35,088 bases of DNA from Dehalococcoidia bacterium. GTDB taxonomy: Bacteria > Chloroflexota > Dehalococcoidia > UBA2979. Positions within the stretch are counted from its first letter, which is position 1, and each line of letters starts with the position of its first letter. Where the stretch lies: assembly GCA_022451865.1 (NCBI GenBank), contig JAKUNM010000010.1, positions 1 through 35,088 on the forward strand, in the 5' to 3' direction. This document shows, one piece after another, positions 16,992-25,930 of the stretch. The notes below the pieces were generated by a model. The model did no database searches. It was not told the origin of the DNA and was given only the letters and a program-made list of their open reading frames with translations. Made by a program: the position numbers and the translations under genes.

Positions 16992-19900
16992 ATGAAAAAA
17001 TATCGTTCCCTTCTCATTCTAGTTTTTTTAAGAATACAAGGGAATTGGAAACTATTAAGTAGTGTCTTAATTGGAACAATTATTGCAGGAGCAATATTAT
17101 CATCGACAGCAATATACGCAGAAGCAATAAAAGATCTTGGATTAAAATATGCATTAAAACAAAAAGATGCAGTTACACTTGATGTTCATGTCACACGTAG
17201 CACACAAAGTCTGACTCGAGAAAGCTACCAACGTTCTGAAGAAAATATCAACCGAGCCGTTACCAATGCTCTTGAAGAAACATTTTCTGGATTAATTCGC
17301 TCGGGAATCAGTGCAACATTTTACTCAACACCTTCGGGCGAAAAAATAAATTTAAAAGACGACAGCAGAAACCGATCAAATTTATCATTCCGTTCAAATC
17401 TAGAGAATCACATTGATATTATTGAAGGCAATTGGCCAAAAACGAACAATCAAAGTTCTACAAAAATTCCAGTTGCCATAGGAGCAAGAACTGCAGAAAA
17501 ACACAGTATCAATATTGGAGATAGTTTAGATCTATATCCGTATTGGGATGAAAATGCATTTCCATTGGAAGTAGTGATTGTTGCGAAAATAATTCCCAAA
17601 AATCTTGAAAATCGATATTGGGCAGGAAATGATTCTGCGATCGATGCACCTTCACGAACATGGGAAACAATCATCCTTCACCTGCCTGAAACTGCTTTTT
17701 TTACAACATTTTCAGACAAGTACTCGAAAATTGTCGCAGACTATAATGATTATTTTACAGTAGACCTCAATCGCCTTCGTGCAAACAATGCACAACGAAT
17801 ATCACAAAATCTATCATCACTTTCTAATGAACTTTCTTCAACTGAGAATCGCACGCGGTATGAAACTGATCTATTAAAAGTCTTAAATACCTACGATGAA
17901 AAACTATTTTTCACCCAAGTCCCACTATTCGTTTTACTACTTCAAATTACAGGAATCGTGCTCTACTACCTTTTTATGGTGAGTACGATGCTAAATGATC
18001 GTCAGAAAAATGAAATAGCAACTCTCAGGTCGCGTGGAGCAACTACTAAACAATTGATTACACAATATTCATTAGAAGGAGGTTGTTTATCATTAATTGC
18101 TCTCGTTACAGGACCTTTACTTGCAGCTTTAGTCATTTCATCGCTAGGAATTACTCCTGCATTTTCAGGTCTTTCTGAAGGTCAATTCTTAAATATTAGA
18201 ATTTCCAAAGAAGCTTTTTTACTAGCAGGGTTAGGTGGGTTACTAGCATTTTTAACGCTTATCGTTCCTCTAGCTCTTTCAACAAAAACAACTATAGTCA
18301 CTTCAAAACGAGCATCCGCCAGACCAAAACCAACACCAACTTTTCTAAAATATTATCTTGATTTAGGTTTGATATTCTTTTTGATCTTAATCCTATGGCA
18401 ACTAGTTCGGAAAAATGGGATATTTTCGGAAAATATTTTGGGAGAAAGATCGTTCGATCCAATATTACTTGCCACACCTGCGTTATTTATGATTACTGTG
18501 GGAGTGGTTTTCTTAAGAATTTTCCCTCTACTTTTGAAGGGAATCGCAATTATCGTCGATTGGACTAATAACGTTGCAGCGACAGTAAGTTTACGTGCAC
18601 TAGTCAGAAATCCCACACACTACAGCCGCTTAGTCTTACTGTTAATGTTTGCGACAGGGGTAGGGACATTCGGGGCAACTTTTTCTGCAACATTAGACAG
18701 ATCGTACTCCGATAGAGCAAATTATGAAGTTGGCTCTACAATTCGTGCATCTAATTTGCCACCAGAATTAACACATGTAGATTCACTTTCGGTTGATAAC
18801 AAATTATTAGGAACAAATCCTGCTATAGGACTTATTCGAGGTAATGCAACAATTAGAGCTTTCGGCAAAAGCAAACGTGCATCAATTTTAGGTTTAGAAC
18901 CAGAAAAAATGAAAGACACCTTATATTGGCGATCTGATTTTTCACAATCCAGCATTGATGATATTGCTCGAACACTTAACTCAAATCTACCTTCTGAAAG
19001 AATAGGCACTCCTATACCTCTAGAATCAAAACAAATAGGCGTCTGGATCAAAGCGCGAGACATAAGAGGAGGGTTTCACGTTCAATTATCAATAAGAGAT
19101 GCTAATGGAAATCGAAGAGAGTTTTTGGTTACTTATCTAAGACCTCAAGCAGAAAATACTTCAAAATGGACTTTCTATACTACAAGTCTAATGCATGAAC
19201 GAAGTATGAGTGGAGAGACATTAAGAGACGAACCTCTCGTATTCCCTGCAACTCTCGAAGCAATTTCATTTGTTACTTCAAGCCGTATAGCATCTGGCAA
19301 TGGATCTGTTTTAGTAGGGCCTGTCCTAACTACACCTTCATTAATGAATATCGAAACTACGAAATTTGATAATATTCCAGAGGACAGCTTTGAAAAATCA
19401 GCATTCCAAAAGAACACAATGATCACAGAATTCTATAATTCACGTTATGAACCTATTACAGGAATAAGTGTGTCTTCCAACACAGATGTTTTATCACGTT
19501 CATCTGATGGACCATTAAATACTGAATTTTCTGCTCGAATAGATTGGTCAGCAGTATCACGCCCCCCTCCTTTGCATGGGATTAGAGAAAAATTAGATTC
19601 ACAACCACTTAAAGCATATATCTCAACTAACGCAGTCAAAGAATTAGAACTTAATATAGGTGATCCTCTGACAATTTATACGTTCAATAGTTACCATGAG
19701 GCCGAATTTGCTGGAGAGCTTAATTATTTCCCCACATACAACTACGCAGAAACTAATGACGATCTTGTTGTATTAAGTGCCAAGAGATTAATGCAAAATG
19801 TAGAAGCAACACTTCCTTATCGTGCTCCTTATTTTTCTGAAATATGGATAAGTACAGATGATATAGATTCAATATTGACTAATCTAACTGAATTAGATGG

Positions 19901-20393
19901 TCGTATTAATATCGATGATGTAGCCTCAACTCAGTTAAGACAGCAAAGTGATCCTCTGGTAGCAGCGGGGTGGTCAGGTATCCTTGCCATATCATTTGGA
20001 GCAGTGCTTTTATTATCAAGTATTGGGTTCCTAATTTATTCTTACCTTTCTGCACAACAAAGAGGCTTAGAATTCGCTATTTTAAGAACCTTAGGACTCT
20101 CGCGAAAACAAATTTTTTCAATCGCCTTAGTTGAACAAGCCTTTGTTGTAATAACTGGAGTAGTTTTAGGAACACTTGTAGGCTTACAGACTGGCAACTT
20201 GATGATGTCTTTTATGGCGTTCAATGAAAAAGGTCTTCCCATAACACCACCTTTCTTACTTGATGTATCGTGGTCAGAAATATTCTTAGTTTGGGCAATA
20301 CTGGGGTCGGTTATTATTATTACTACAGTGGGTGTAGTGTTAGTGTATTTCCGACTGGCAGTACATAAAGCTTTACGTATTGGAGACAGTTAG
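16992..20393 (+). CDS. ABC exporter permease, fused double MacB/FtsX-type unit
   Basis: This is a 1133-residue permease of the FtsX/MacB superfamily, whose members export or mechanically handle substrates at the cell surface. Hydrophobic segments suggest two MacB-like units in one chain. Unit 1 has a helix (~21-43), an extracytoplasmic domain (~44-300) and three helices (~306-330, 362-387, 407-430). Two extra helices follow (~453-475, 490-515). Unit 2 has a helix (~543-565), a large extracytoplasmic domain (~566-990) and three helices (~993-1020, 1040-1068, 1096-1124). Typical FtsX loops are EIATLRSRGATTKQL and LEFAILRTLGLSRKQ. Two ATPase genes follow, 3 bases after the stop. The substrate is unknown. 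Confidence 0.88.
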   Translation: MKKYRSLLILVFLRIQGNWKLLSSVLIGTIIAGAILSSTAIYAEAIKDLGLKYALKQKDAVTLDVHVTRSTQSLTRESYQRSEENINRAVTNALEETFSGLIRSGISATFYSTPSGEKINLKDDSRNRSNLSFRSNLENHIDIIEGNWPKTNNQSSTKIPVAIGARTAEKHSINIGDSLDLYPYWDENAFPLEVVIVAKIIPKNLENRYWAGNDSAIDAPSRTWETIILHLPETAFFTTFSDKYSKIVADYNDYFTVDLNRLRANNAQRISQNLSSLSNELSSTENRTRYETDLLKVLNTYDEKLFFTQVPLFVLLLQITGIVLYYLFMVSTMLNDRQKNEIATLRSRGATTKQLITQYSLEGGCLSLIALVTGPLLAALVISSLGITPAFSGLSEGQFLNIRISKEAFLLAGLGGLLAFLTLIVPLALSTKTTIVTSKRASARPKPTPTFLKYYLDLGLIFFLILILWQLVRKNGIFSENILGERSFDPILLATPALFMITVGVVFLRIFPLLLKGIAIIVDWTNNVAATVSLRALVRNPTHYSRLVLLLMFATGVGTFGATFSATLDRSYSDRANYEVGSTIRASNLPPELTHVDSLSVDNKLLGTNPAIGLIRGNATIRAFGKSKRASILGLEPEKMKDTLYWRSDFSQSSIDDIARTLNSNLPSERIGTPIPLESKQIGVWIKARDIRGGFHVQLSIRDANGNRREFLVTYLRPQAENTSKWTFYTTSLMHERSMSGETLRDEPLVFPATLEAISFVTSSRIASGNGSVLVGPVLTTPSLMNIETTKFDNIPEDSFEKSAFQKNTMITEFYNSRYEPITGISVSSNTDVLSRSSDGPLNTEFSARIDWSAVSRPPPLHGIREKLDSQPLKAYISTNAVKELELNIGDPLTIYTFNSYHEAEFAGELNYFPTYNYAETNDDLVVLSAKRLMQNVEATLPYRAPYFSEIWISTDDIDSILTNLTELDGRINIDDVASTQLRQQSDPLVAAGWSGILAISFGAVLLLSSIGFLIYSYLSAQQRGLEFAILRTLGLSRKQIFSIALVEQAFVVITGVVLGTLVGLQTGNLMMSFMAFNEKGLPITPPFLLDVSWSEIFLVWAILGSVIIITTVGVVLVYFRLAVHKALRIGDS

Positions 20394-20396
20394 TTT

Positions 20397-21317
20397 ATGA
20401 ATAATGAATCAGCAATTCACACTACATACATATTCTGTGAAGACTTGTTTAAGATTTATAAATCAGAGCAACTTGAAGTTGTTGCCCTCCGGGGTCTTGA
20501 TCTTCAAGTGAACCACGGGGAGCTTATGGCAATAGTCGGAGCATCTGGTTCAGGGAAATCAACGCTCCTTAATATTTTAGCGGGACTAGATCAACCTTCC
20601 GCAGGACAAATTACAGTAGGTGAATTCAACCTATTAACTATCACACCTGAAGAACTTGTTGACTATAGAAGAAATGAAGTTGGTTTTGTATGGCAGCAAA
20701 CTTCACGTAATTTAATACCGTATTTATCTGCAGAACAAAACATTACAGTTCCACTAATTCTAGATGGTGCATCACGTAATCAAGCAAACGAACGAGCAAA
20801 ATTATTATTAGATGCAGTCCACCTAAGTCATCGTAGCAGACAGAAACCAAATGAACTTTCTGGAGGAGAACAGCAAAGAATTGCAATTGCAGTAGCACTT
20901 GCTAACAGTCCCACTTTACTGCTTGCTGATGAACCGACGGGAGAACTAGACAGCACAACTGCAGATGAGGTTTTTCAAGTTTTCCACGACTTAAATGAAA
21001 ATTTAGGTGTAACGATCGTAATTGTTACACATGACACAGATATTATTTCTAAAGTCGATAGAGTAGTTGCAATGAGGGATGGAAAAACAAGCAGTGAACA
21101 AATCCGTAGTATCCAATACTCAAAAGGTAAAGGTGAAGTATTAGAAGAATTTGCAATCGTCGATCATTCTGGAAGATTACAAATTCCTCGCAAATATTTA
21201 GATGAGATGGGCATTAACAAAAGGGCACGTTTGAATTTTTCACCCGATGGACACGTAGAAATTAGATCTACGCAAGACACCGAAGACAGAAGGGCAATGT
21301 GGGATCAGAAGGATTGA
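20397..21317 (+). CDS. ABC exporter ATPase with C-terminal AbrB-like domain
   Basis: This MacB/LolD-type ATPase powers the adjacent permease. The nucleotide-binding domain (about 13-235) shows Walker [10 protein letters not shown] (48-56), a Q-loop at WQQ (99-101), signature LSGGEQ (154-159), Walker B LLLADE (174-179) and a switch His in VTHD. After it, residues about 252-291 ([20 protein letters not shown] onward) resemble a SpoVT/AbrB swapped-hairpin domain, which normally dimerises and binds DNA or protein partners. The start is 3 bases after the permease stop and the 3' end overlaps the next gene by 19 bases, so the three genes form one operon. What the extra domain does is unknown. Confidence 0.9.
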   Translation: MNNESAIHTTYIFCEDLFKIYKSEQLEVVALRGLDLQVNHGELMAIVGASGSGKSTLLNILAGLDQPSAGQITVGEFNLLTITPEELVDYRRNEVGFVWQQTSRNLIPYLSAEQNITVPLILDGASRNQANERAKLLLDAVHLSHRSRQKPNELSGGEQQRIAIAVALANSPTLLLADEPTGELDSTTADEVFQVFHDLNENLGVTIVIVTHDTDIISKVDRVVAMRDGKTSSEQIRSIQYSKGKGEVLEEFAIVDHSGRLQIPRKYLDEMGINKRARLNFSPDGHVEIRSTQDTEDRRAMWDQKD

Positions 21318-21991
21318 ATTCGAATCTAATGCTAGTTGCATCAAATATTACTCGTGATTTCTTTACAGGAGGCATAAACGTTCGTGCCTTAGACAATATA
21401 AATCTATCTGTGCAAAAAGGAGAATTCCTAGCAGTTATTGGTAGATCAGGTTCTGGAAAAACAACTCTACTGAACGTAATCGCAGGATTAGATCAGCCAA
21501 CACACGGAACAGTTGTGATCAATGATCAAGATATTTCGAGTTTCTCAGATCGCCAAATGACCGAACTGAGAAGACATCATATAGGTTTTGTCTTTCAATC
21601 ATTTGGGTTACTCCCCTTGATGTCTGCTGCTGAAAATATTGAACTAGCTTTAAGAATTGCTGGCACTAATAAAAAACATCGAAGAGAGAGAACACTTGAA
21701 TTGTTAGAGCTTGTCGGACTAGAAAATCGTTCGCAACATAGACCTTATGAACTATCAGGTGGAGAACAGCAAAGAGTTGCTGTTGCAAGAGCTATCGCAA
21801 ATAATCCTCCACTAATTATTGCTGATGAACCTACAGGAGAATTGGATTCCAATACTGGCCAACAAATTTTTACATTATTACGTAAAGTAGCAGAAGCTGG
21901 AGTCACAGTTATTACAGCCACACATGATCCATTCGTCATAGATCATGTAGATCGAGTTGTAGAAATGAATGATGGAAAGTTATTAAGTTAA
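21299..21991 (+). CDS. ABC exporter ATPase (MacB/LolD type), second subunit
   Basis: This is a second, distinct ATPase for the same permease. The 230 residues carry Walker A GRSGSGKTT (48-56), a Q-loop at VFQSFGLLP (98-106), signature LSGGEQ (152-157), Walker B IIADEP (173-178) and the switch His in ATHD. It lacks the C-terminal extension of its neighbour. The GTG at 21299 overlaps the upstream gene and has AGAAGGG just before it; an ATG at 21329 (residue 11) is the alternative start. A permease with two internal units and two unlike ATPases fits a heteromeric transporter. Confidence 0.9.
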   Translation: MGSEGLNSNLMLVASNITRDFFTGGINVRALDNINLSVQKGEFLAVIGRSGSGKTTLLNVIAGLDQPTHGTVVINDQDISSFSDRQMTELRRHHIGFVFQSFGLLPLMSAAENIELALRIAGTNKKHRRERTLELLELVGLENRSQHRPYELSGGEQQRVAVARAIANNPPLIIADEPTGELDSNTGQQIFTLLRKVAEAGVTVITATHDPFVIDHVDRVVEMNDGKLLS

Positions 21992-22011
21992 TATCCGAGA
22001 AAGAAAATATT

Positions 22012-22596
22012 TTGCCACTTTTACATATTATTAACGCAAAAATAAAAAAAACGACCTTTGAAAATGAAATTGCTGCTGCATTAGAAAAAGCAACAGCCAT
22101 GAGTAATATTCCCGTAGTGAATTCAATCGCTTCAGGGCTTTCAGATGACTCGATAGGTATAGGAGTTTGGTTAGATAACACTGATGATCTTGAAACTTTT
22201 GCTGCCTCGGAAGAACATCTAGTTTTTATTATGCAAGGATTAGCTCCTATCATTGAATCTTTGTGGAGTGCAGCTATAGATTGCAATGATTCAATACCTA
22301 GTAAGGATATCGATTTGATTTTTTGGCTATATGCTTTTCTTGATCATGAAGGGATTTTTGAATGGGAAATTCAAAAAATACTGAATGACATAGCTCATTT
22401 ACCTGGAAGAAGCTGGGAGGGGATCACTATCGAAGAACGAGACCATTTTCGTGCAGGAGGTATAGTTTTAATTAACAAAAATGAATATGAAATTTTCTCA
22501 AAAAAATTGGAGGAAGCTAAGTCAAATTGGGGGGATCTAGTCAATTCATTAACAGAAGAATTCTATACCCAAGACACTCTTGTATCGACAAGTTGA
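22012..22596 (+). CDS. Uncharacterised protein at the end of the ABC exporter operon
   Basis: I do not recognise a named family. The 194-residue acidic protein has no signal peptide or membrane helix. The first ~90 residues (IGIGVWLDNTDDLETFAASEEHLVFI followed by a helix) loosely resemble a dimeric alpha/beta-barrel domain, where a pair of beta strands precedes a helix carrying an EEH-type motif; this is a tentative impression. The C-terminal half is helical and charged. The TTG start follows the second ATPase by 20 bases, with only a purine-rich stretch as a ribosome site; the open frame extends back to 21973, so the start could differ. Its stop directly abuts that of the convergent lipoprotein gene. 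Confidence 0.6.
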   Translation: MPLLHIINAKIKKTTFENEIAAALEKATAMSNIPVVNSIASGLSDDSIGIGVWLDNTDDLETFAASEEHLVFIMQGLAPIIESLWSAAIDCNDSIPSKDIDLIFWLYAFLDHEGIFEWEIQKILNDIAHLPGRSWEGITIEERDHFRAGGIVLINKNEYEIFSKKLEEAKSNWGDLVNSLTEEFYTQDTLVSTS

Positions 22597-23361
22597 TTAA
22601 TTACTCAGTTGTAGAACTATATCGCCATTATCGTAACGGATCATTTCATGAGGAGGTAAAGTGTTAATCCAAACACTTGCTAAAGCGCGACCATTGCGAA
22701 CAACCAAACGCCAAGTATCATAAGTCCCTGCAGGCACTTTAACTAATTCTTTAGGAAAAATTCTAACGGACATACTATTAATTTCGTTATCCAGAACAAG
22801 TGATGCATTATAAGAAATCTCTGTGACTTCAGAAAAATTAAGGGTACGCCATAACCAGAATGAGGATTCATTATCGAAATAGTTTCCTATCAGATCCAAT
22901 GATTGATTTTCAGTTCCATCTTGGGTAGTTATCGTTGAATTGAGCTTTGGCAAATCTGGATTATTATCATAGATCCATTCATAGACATCATTTATTTGTT
23001 TTTTATCAAGGTTGACATGTGATATTTCCCTTAATCCCGCTAAAGGTTTAAGTGTTTGCGAATCAACGACCAATATTATTTCATCTGTTGCAAATTGATC
23101 TCTAGAAGATGAATATTTCTGTTCCAATACCAAACGTCCATCATTTATAAATGAAGATAAAAATCCGAAAGCAATTACATCCTCTTGAGAATTAATTATT
23201 TCATATTTATGCTGCTGATCATTTTCAAAAGGAATTTGATAAACAATTGGTTCATTAATTACATTGAGAAGGCTTGCTTGAGAATTATCACAACTTAAAA
23301 ATAGAAATAGACAAAGTACAGTTGAACTTATTAGAAGAGATAATGATTTTAGCTTAACCAA
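22597..23361 (-). CDS. Putative secreted lipoprotein, DUF3108-like
   Basis: The 254 residues begin with a basic start and a hydrophobic stretch ending FLFLSC, with Cys24 as a possible lipidation site; Phe at -3 makes the lipobox non-ideal. The mature part is beta-rich, and the segment VPAGTYDTWRLVVRNGRALASVWI followed by a PPHEMIRYDNGD-like ending resembles DUF3108-type periplasmic proteins. Function is unknown. The TTG start is supported by GGAG seven bases upstream, and the gene overlaps the threonine aldolase 3' end by eight bases, indicating coupling. Confidence 0.7.
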   Translation of the reverse strand: MVKLKSLSLLISSTVLCLFLFLSCDNSQASLLNVINEPIVYQIPFENDQQHKYEIINSQEDVIAFGFLSSFINDGRLVLEQKYSSSRDQFATDEIILVVDSQTLKPLAGLREISHVNLDKKQINDVYEWIYDNNPDLPKLNSTITTQDGTENQSLDLIGNYFDNESSFWLWRTLNFSEVTEISYNASLVLDNEINSMSVRIFPKELVKVPAGTYDTWRLVVRNGRALASVWINTLPPHEMIRYDNGDIVLQLSN

Positions 23362-24385
23362 TCATATTCTCCGTCGTTTTTTGTACTTGTTCTATAACCA
23401 CATCAATTGATTCTTCAGGAATATCTAGATGTGTGACCATCCTAAGTGTATTAGGAACAGTTGAGCTAACAAGTATTCCATGATCAGCTAAATCATTTTG
23501 CAAAATGGCAACATCAATTTTTTCAGAGCTGATAAAAATCATATTTGTTTGTACTAAATTTAAATCTACATCAATTCCTGAAATTTGAGTCAACCCTTCA
23601 GCAAGGCGGCGAGCATTAATATGATCAATTCCAATCCGTTCAATATTATTCTCTAAAGCGAATAAAGCGGCTGCAGCAATAATCCCAGATTGTCGCATTG
23701 CACCTCCAACCTGGCGACGAATGGAACGTGCACTGCTAATAAATTCTTCTGAACCTGTCAACACAGAACCAACAGGTGCGCCCAACCCTTTAGAAAAACA
23801 AAAAGATAAAGTATCAGCATCTTGTACTAAGGAAGAAACGTCTGTTTCTAAAGCACAAGCAGCATTAAATATTCTAGCGCCATCAATATGTACAGACGCA
23901 CCTGCATTGTGAGCAATTCCAGCAATTTCAGTAATTTCGCTTTGAGGAATGACGGTACCACCACAACGATTTTGTGTGTTTTCTAAACACATAACTTTAG
24001 AAATAGACTTTTCAGATTTAAAATGAGATTCAATTTCATCGATATTCATACGACCATTTTTTTGATTACGCACTATACCTAAATGTATTCCACCAAGAGC
24101 TGGGGCTCCTAAGCCTTCATGGTGAAGGATATGTGATTCAGATCCAACAATAGCTTGATCACCTCTTCCGCAATGTGTCAAAAGTGCTATTAAATTAGCC
24201 ATTGTTCCACTAGGTACGAATAGGGCAGCTTGCTTGCCGACAACTTTTGCAGCCTTTGCCTCTAATAGTTTAACTGTGGGATCATCACCTAAAACATCAT
24301 CCCCTACTAAAGAATCCTTGATTATCTCTCGCATAGCTAACGAAGGACGACTGACAGTATCAGATCGTAAATCGATAACACTCAT
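23354..24385 (-). CDS. ltaE: Low-specificity L-threonine aldolase
   Basis: This PLP enzyme cleaves L-threonine or allo-threonine to glycine and acetaldehyde. The start IDLRSDTVSRPS is diagnostic, followed by GDDVLGDDPTV, PSGTMANLI, ESHILHHEGLGAP, HIDGAR (the Asp contacting the PLP ring) and SFCFSKGLGAPVGS, whose Lys forms the Schiff base. I start at the ATG at 24385 (343 residues), because GGAGGT lies five bases upstream; a TTG four codons further up falls inside that ribosome site. The next gene overlaps its end. Substrate stereospecificity cannot be read from the sequence. Confidence 0.92.
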   Translation of the reverse strand: MSVIDLRSDTVSRPSLAMREIIKDSLVGDDVLGDDPTVKLLEAKAAKVVGKQAALFVPSGTMANLIALLTHCGRGDQAIVGSESHILHHEGLGAPALGGIHLGIVRNQKNGRMNIDEIESHFKSEKSISKVMCLENTQNRCGGTVIPQSEITEIAGIAHNAGASVHIDGARIFNAACALETDVSSLVQDADTLSFCFSKGLGAPVGSVLTGSEEFISSARSIRRQVGGAMRQSGIIAAAALFALENNIERIGIDHINARRLAEGLTQISGIDVDLNLVQTNMIFISSEKIDVAILQNDLADHGILVSSTVPNTLRMVTHLDIPEESIDVVIEQVQKTTENMIG

Positions 24386-24428
24386 TTTTACCTCCAACCA
24401 ACGGACATTGATTTAAAATGTTCAAATT

Positions 24429-24890
24429 TTAATTATCTTGCTTACGCTCCCAGATGGTTTCATAACCTTCACCACCAGAAATTGCCAATTGAATATCAAT
24501 TTTTTCTAATTGTAATGCTTCTTGATATATTAGTTTTGCATCATTAACAGCCTGTAACCCAGCACTTTCAAAAAAACGTTTTTCCAAAACTTGCCACAAA
24601 CCTAATATTCTTAACATTCTTATGCTCTGAGCCCAATGAAAAACAGTAATTTGAGTAGGTAATTCTAATTCAGGACGTGTTGTACGTAAATAACGATAAC
24701 GCTCTTCTGCAGAATTAGCAGGTGGAACTAAACGAATTAAGGGCATGTTATTTTCCCCTAAACGTGTATCCACTAAAAGCCTTTGGTGAATATGAGAAAA
24801 ACGAACCACAAAAACATCTGTAGTTTCTAAAACAATCTTAATAGCTTCAAAGTCAATCCCAGAATTGGACTCCATATACGTGACCCACAC
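24429..24890 (-). CDS. Conserved protein of unknown function (Chloroflexi-like)
   Basis: The 153 residues show no membrane segment. Recognisable features are FVVRFSHIHQRLLVDTR near residues 27-43, a PANSAEERYRYLRTTRP stretch, then ITVFHWAQSIRMLRILGLW and a C-terminal helical part ending GGEGYETIWERK. From memory, similar proteins occur in Chloroflexi genomes without an assigned function; I could not search. The GTG start is preceded by AAGGA overlapping the CcdA-type gene's stop (7-base gap), so it is probably co-translated with that gene; an ATG at residue 6 is the alternative. Confidence 0.65.
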   Translation of the reverse strand: MWVTYMESNSGIDFEAIKIVLETTDVFVVRFSHIHQRLLVDTRLGENNMPLIRLVPPANSAEERYRYLRTTRPELELPTQITVFHWAQSIRMLRILGLWQVLEKRFFESAGLQAVNDAKLIYQEALQLEKIDIQLAISGGEGYETIWERKQDN

Positions 24891-24897
24891 AAATTCC

Positions 24898-25665
24898 TTA
24901 AAAAATACGATAATCTCTATCCAGATAAGGAATCTTAATTATTCCTATCATTTGCAATCCAAAAAGTATTAACAATACCCCACCAATTCTAGTAAACAGA
25001 GGAATATTTTGCTGAATACTATTACCAACTAATCCAACTGATGCACCCAATAATGCAAATACTACACCAAATCCCAGAACAAACGAACAGGCATGTCGAA
25101 CAACTTGAGAACGTCTATTGAATGACAAATTATTATCGATAGCAGATTCTCCCGCAATATTTATTAAATATGCTGGAACCAATGGTAGTACACATGGAGA
25201 TAAAAATGACAATACCCCTCCTAAAAAAGCTATAAATGGTCCAAAAAAATTACTGGTATCCAAACTCAAATTACTTTCCATATCAAAAGTATTACTCAAT
25301 ATTGAACCATAGCCCATAAGATAATTATTTAATCGAGAAAATTCATTGAAAAACAATAACAGGCCCATCAAGATAAAAATAAATGCACCACTGATAGTAA
25401 TAATTCTTATTTTCGCCTGAGTATATCTTAATCTTGGCATTATCCATTCAAAAAAAAGTGCTATTAAGATAAACCAAATTCCCATACCCATTGCATATGA
25501 CAGTAATAAAATCCCTCCTTGAATAGCAGTCCCTGAAGTAGCAGCTAGGGTAAGTGCTACTCCCAGAATTGGCCCTACACACGGAGACCATGCCACTGCA
25601 AAAGTTACTCCAATGAGAAATGAACGCAAATACGAATTATTTTGAATACCCATTAGAAAAATCAC
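24898..25665 (-). CDS. ccdA: CcdA-type thiol-disulfide transporter, apparently circularly permuted
   Basis: CcdA/DsbD-beta proteins carry reducing power from cytoplasmic thioredoxin across the membrane through two Cys residues, one in each inverted three-helix half. Here residues ~11-120 match the usual second half (FLIGVTFAVAWSPCVGPILG, Cys29, through FFNEFSRLNNYL). Residues ~140-250 match the usual first half (FLGGVLSFLSPCVLPLVPAY, Cys158, through LFGLQMIGIIKIPYL). A short polar linker (~121-139) joins them. Both active-site Cys are present and the frame is unbroken. The flanking genes lie 25 and 7 bases away, so no missing half can be outside. The GTG start could instead be the ATG at residue 5. 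The partner thioredoxin-like protein is not in the window. Confidence 0.88.
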   Translation of the reverse strand: MIFLMGIQNNSYLRSFLIGVTFAVAWSPCVGPILGVALTLAATSGTAIQGGILLLSYAMGMGIWFILIALFFEWIMPRLRYTQAKIRIITISGAFIFILMGLLLFFNEFSRLNNYLMGYGSILSNTFDMESNLSLDTSNFFGPFIAFLGGVLSFLSPCVLPLVPAYLINIAGESAIDNNLSFNRRSQVVRHACSFVLGFGVVFALLGASVGLVGNSIQQNIPLFTRIGGVLLILFGLQMIGIIKIPYLDRDYRIF

Positions 25666-25690
25666 TCAAATATGTAACTTTTAAGATTTC

Positions 25691-25888
25691 TTAAGATTCT
25701 ATCCCAAGTATCTTCAATCTTAACATGTCATACTTTTCCTTGGCACGAGCTTCACGGCCCAACAGCCCTTTTATTTTATCTGGAGACATTTTTTTACCTT
25801 CAAGAAGTAATTCATGTAAATCTTGTAATTGCAATTGCCAATATGACAATGCTTCTAGATATTCAGTTTTTAATTCAGAGTCAATCAT
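25691..25888 (-). CDS. Small conserved helical protein of unknown function
   Basis: These 65 residues form mostly amphipathic helix (YLEALSYWQLQLQDLHELLL, then SPDKIKGLLGREARAKEKYD), with no Cys, signal peptide or membrane segment. The composition suggests a short helical hairpin or coiled coil. I know of no function. It begins 42 bases downstream of tRNA-Glu and ends 25 bases before the CcdA-type gene. The ATG has only a weak ribosome site. The clean start, the codon use and the tight spacing argue that it is real. Confidence 0.6.
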   Translation of the reverse strand: MIDSELKTEYLEALSYWQLQLQDLHELLLEGKKMSPDKIKGLLGREARAKEKYDMLRLKILGIES

Positions 25889-25930
25889 GACAATAAATTC
25901 AACCTAAACTTCCTATATTTATGATTTACG

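Noticed and set aside
24898-25690. CcdA read as a normal gene with a frameshift or a missing first half upstream
   Set aside because: Only 25 bases separate it from the next gene upstream and 7 from the gene downstream. The frame is continuous through both halves and the linker, so permutation explains it better.
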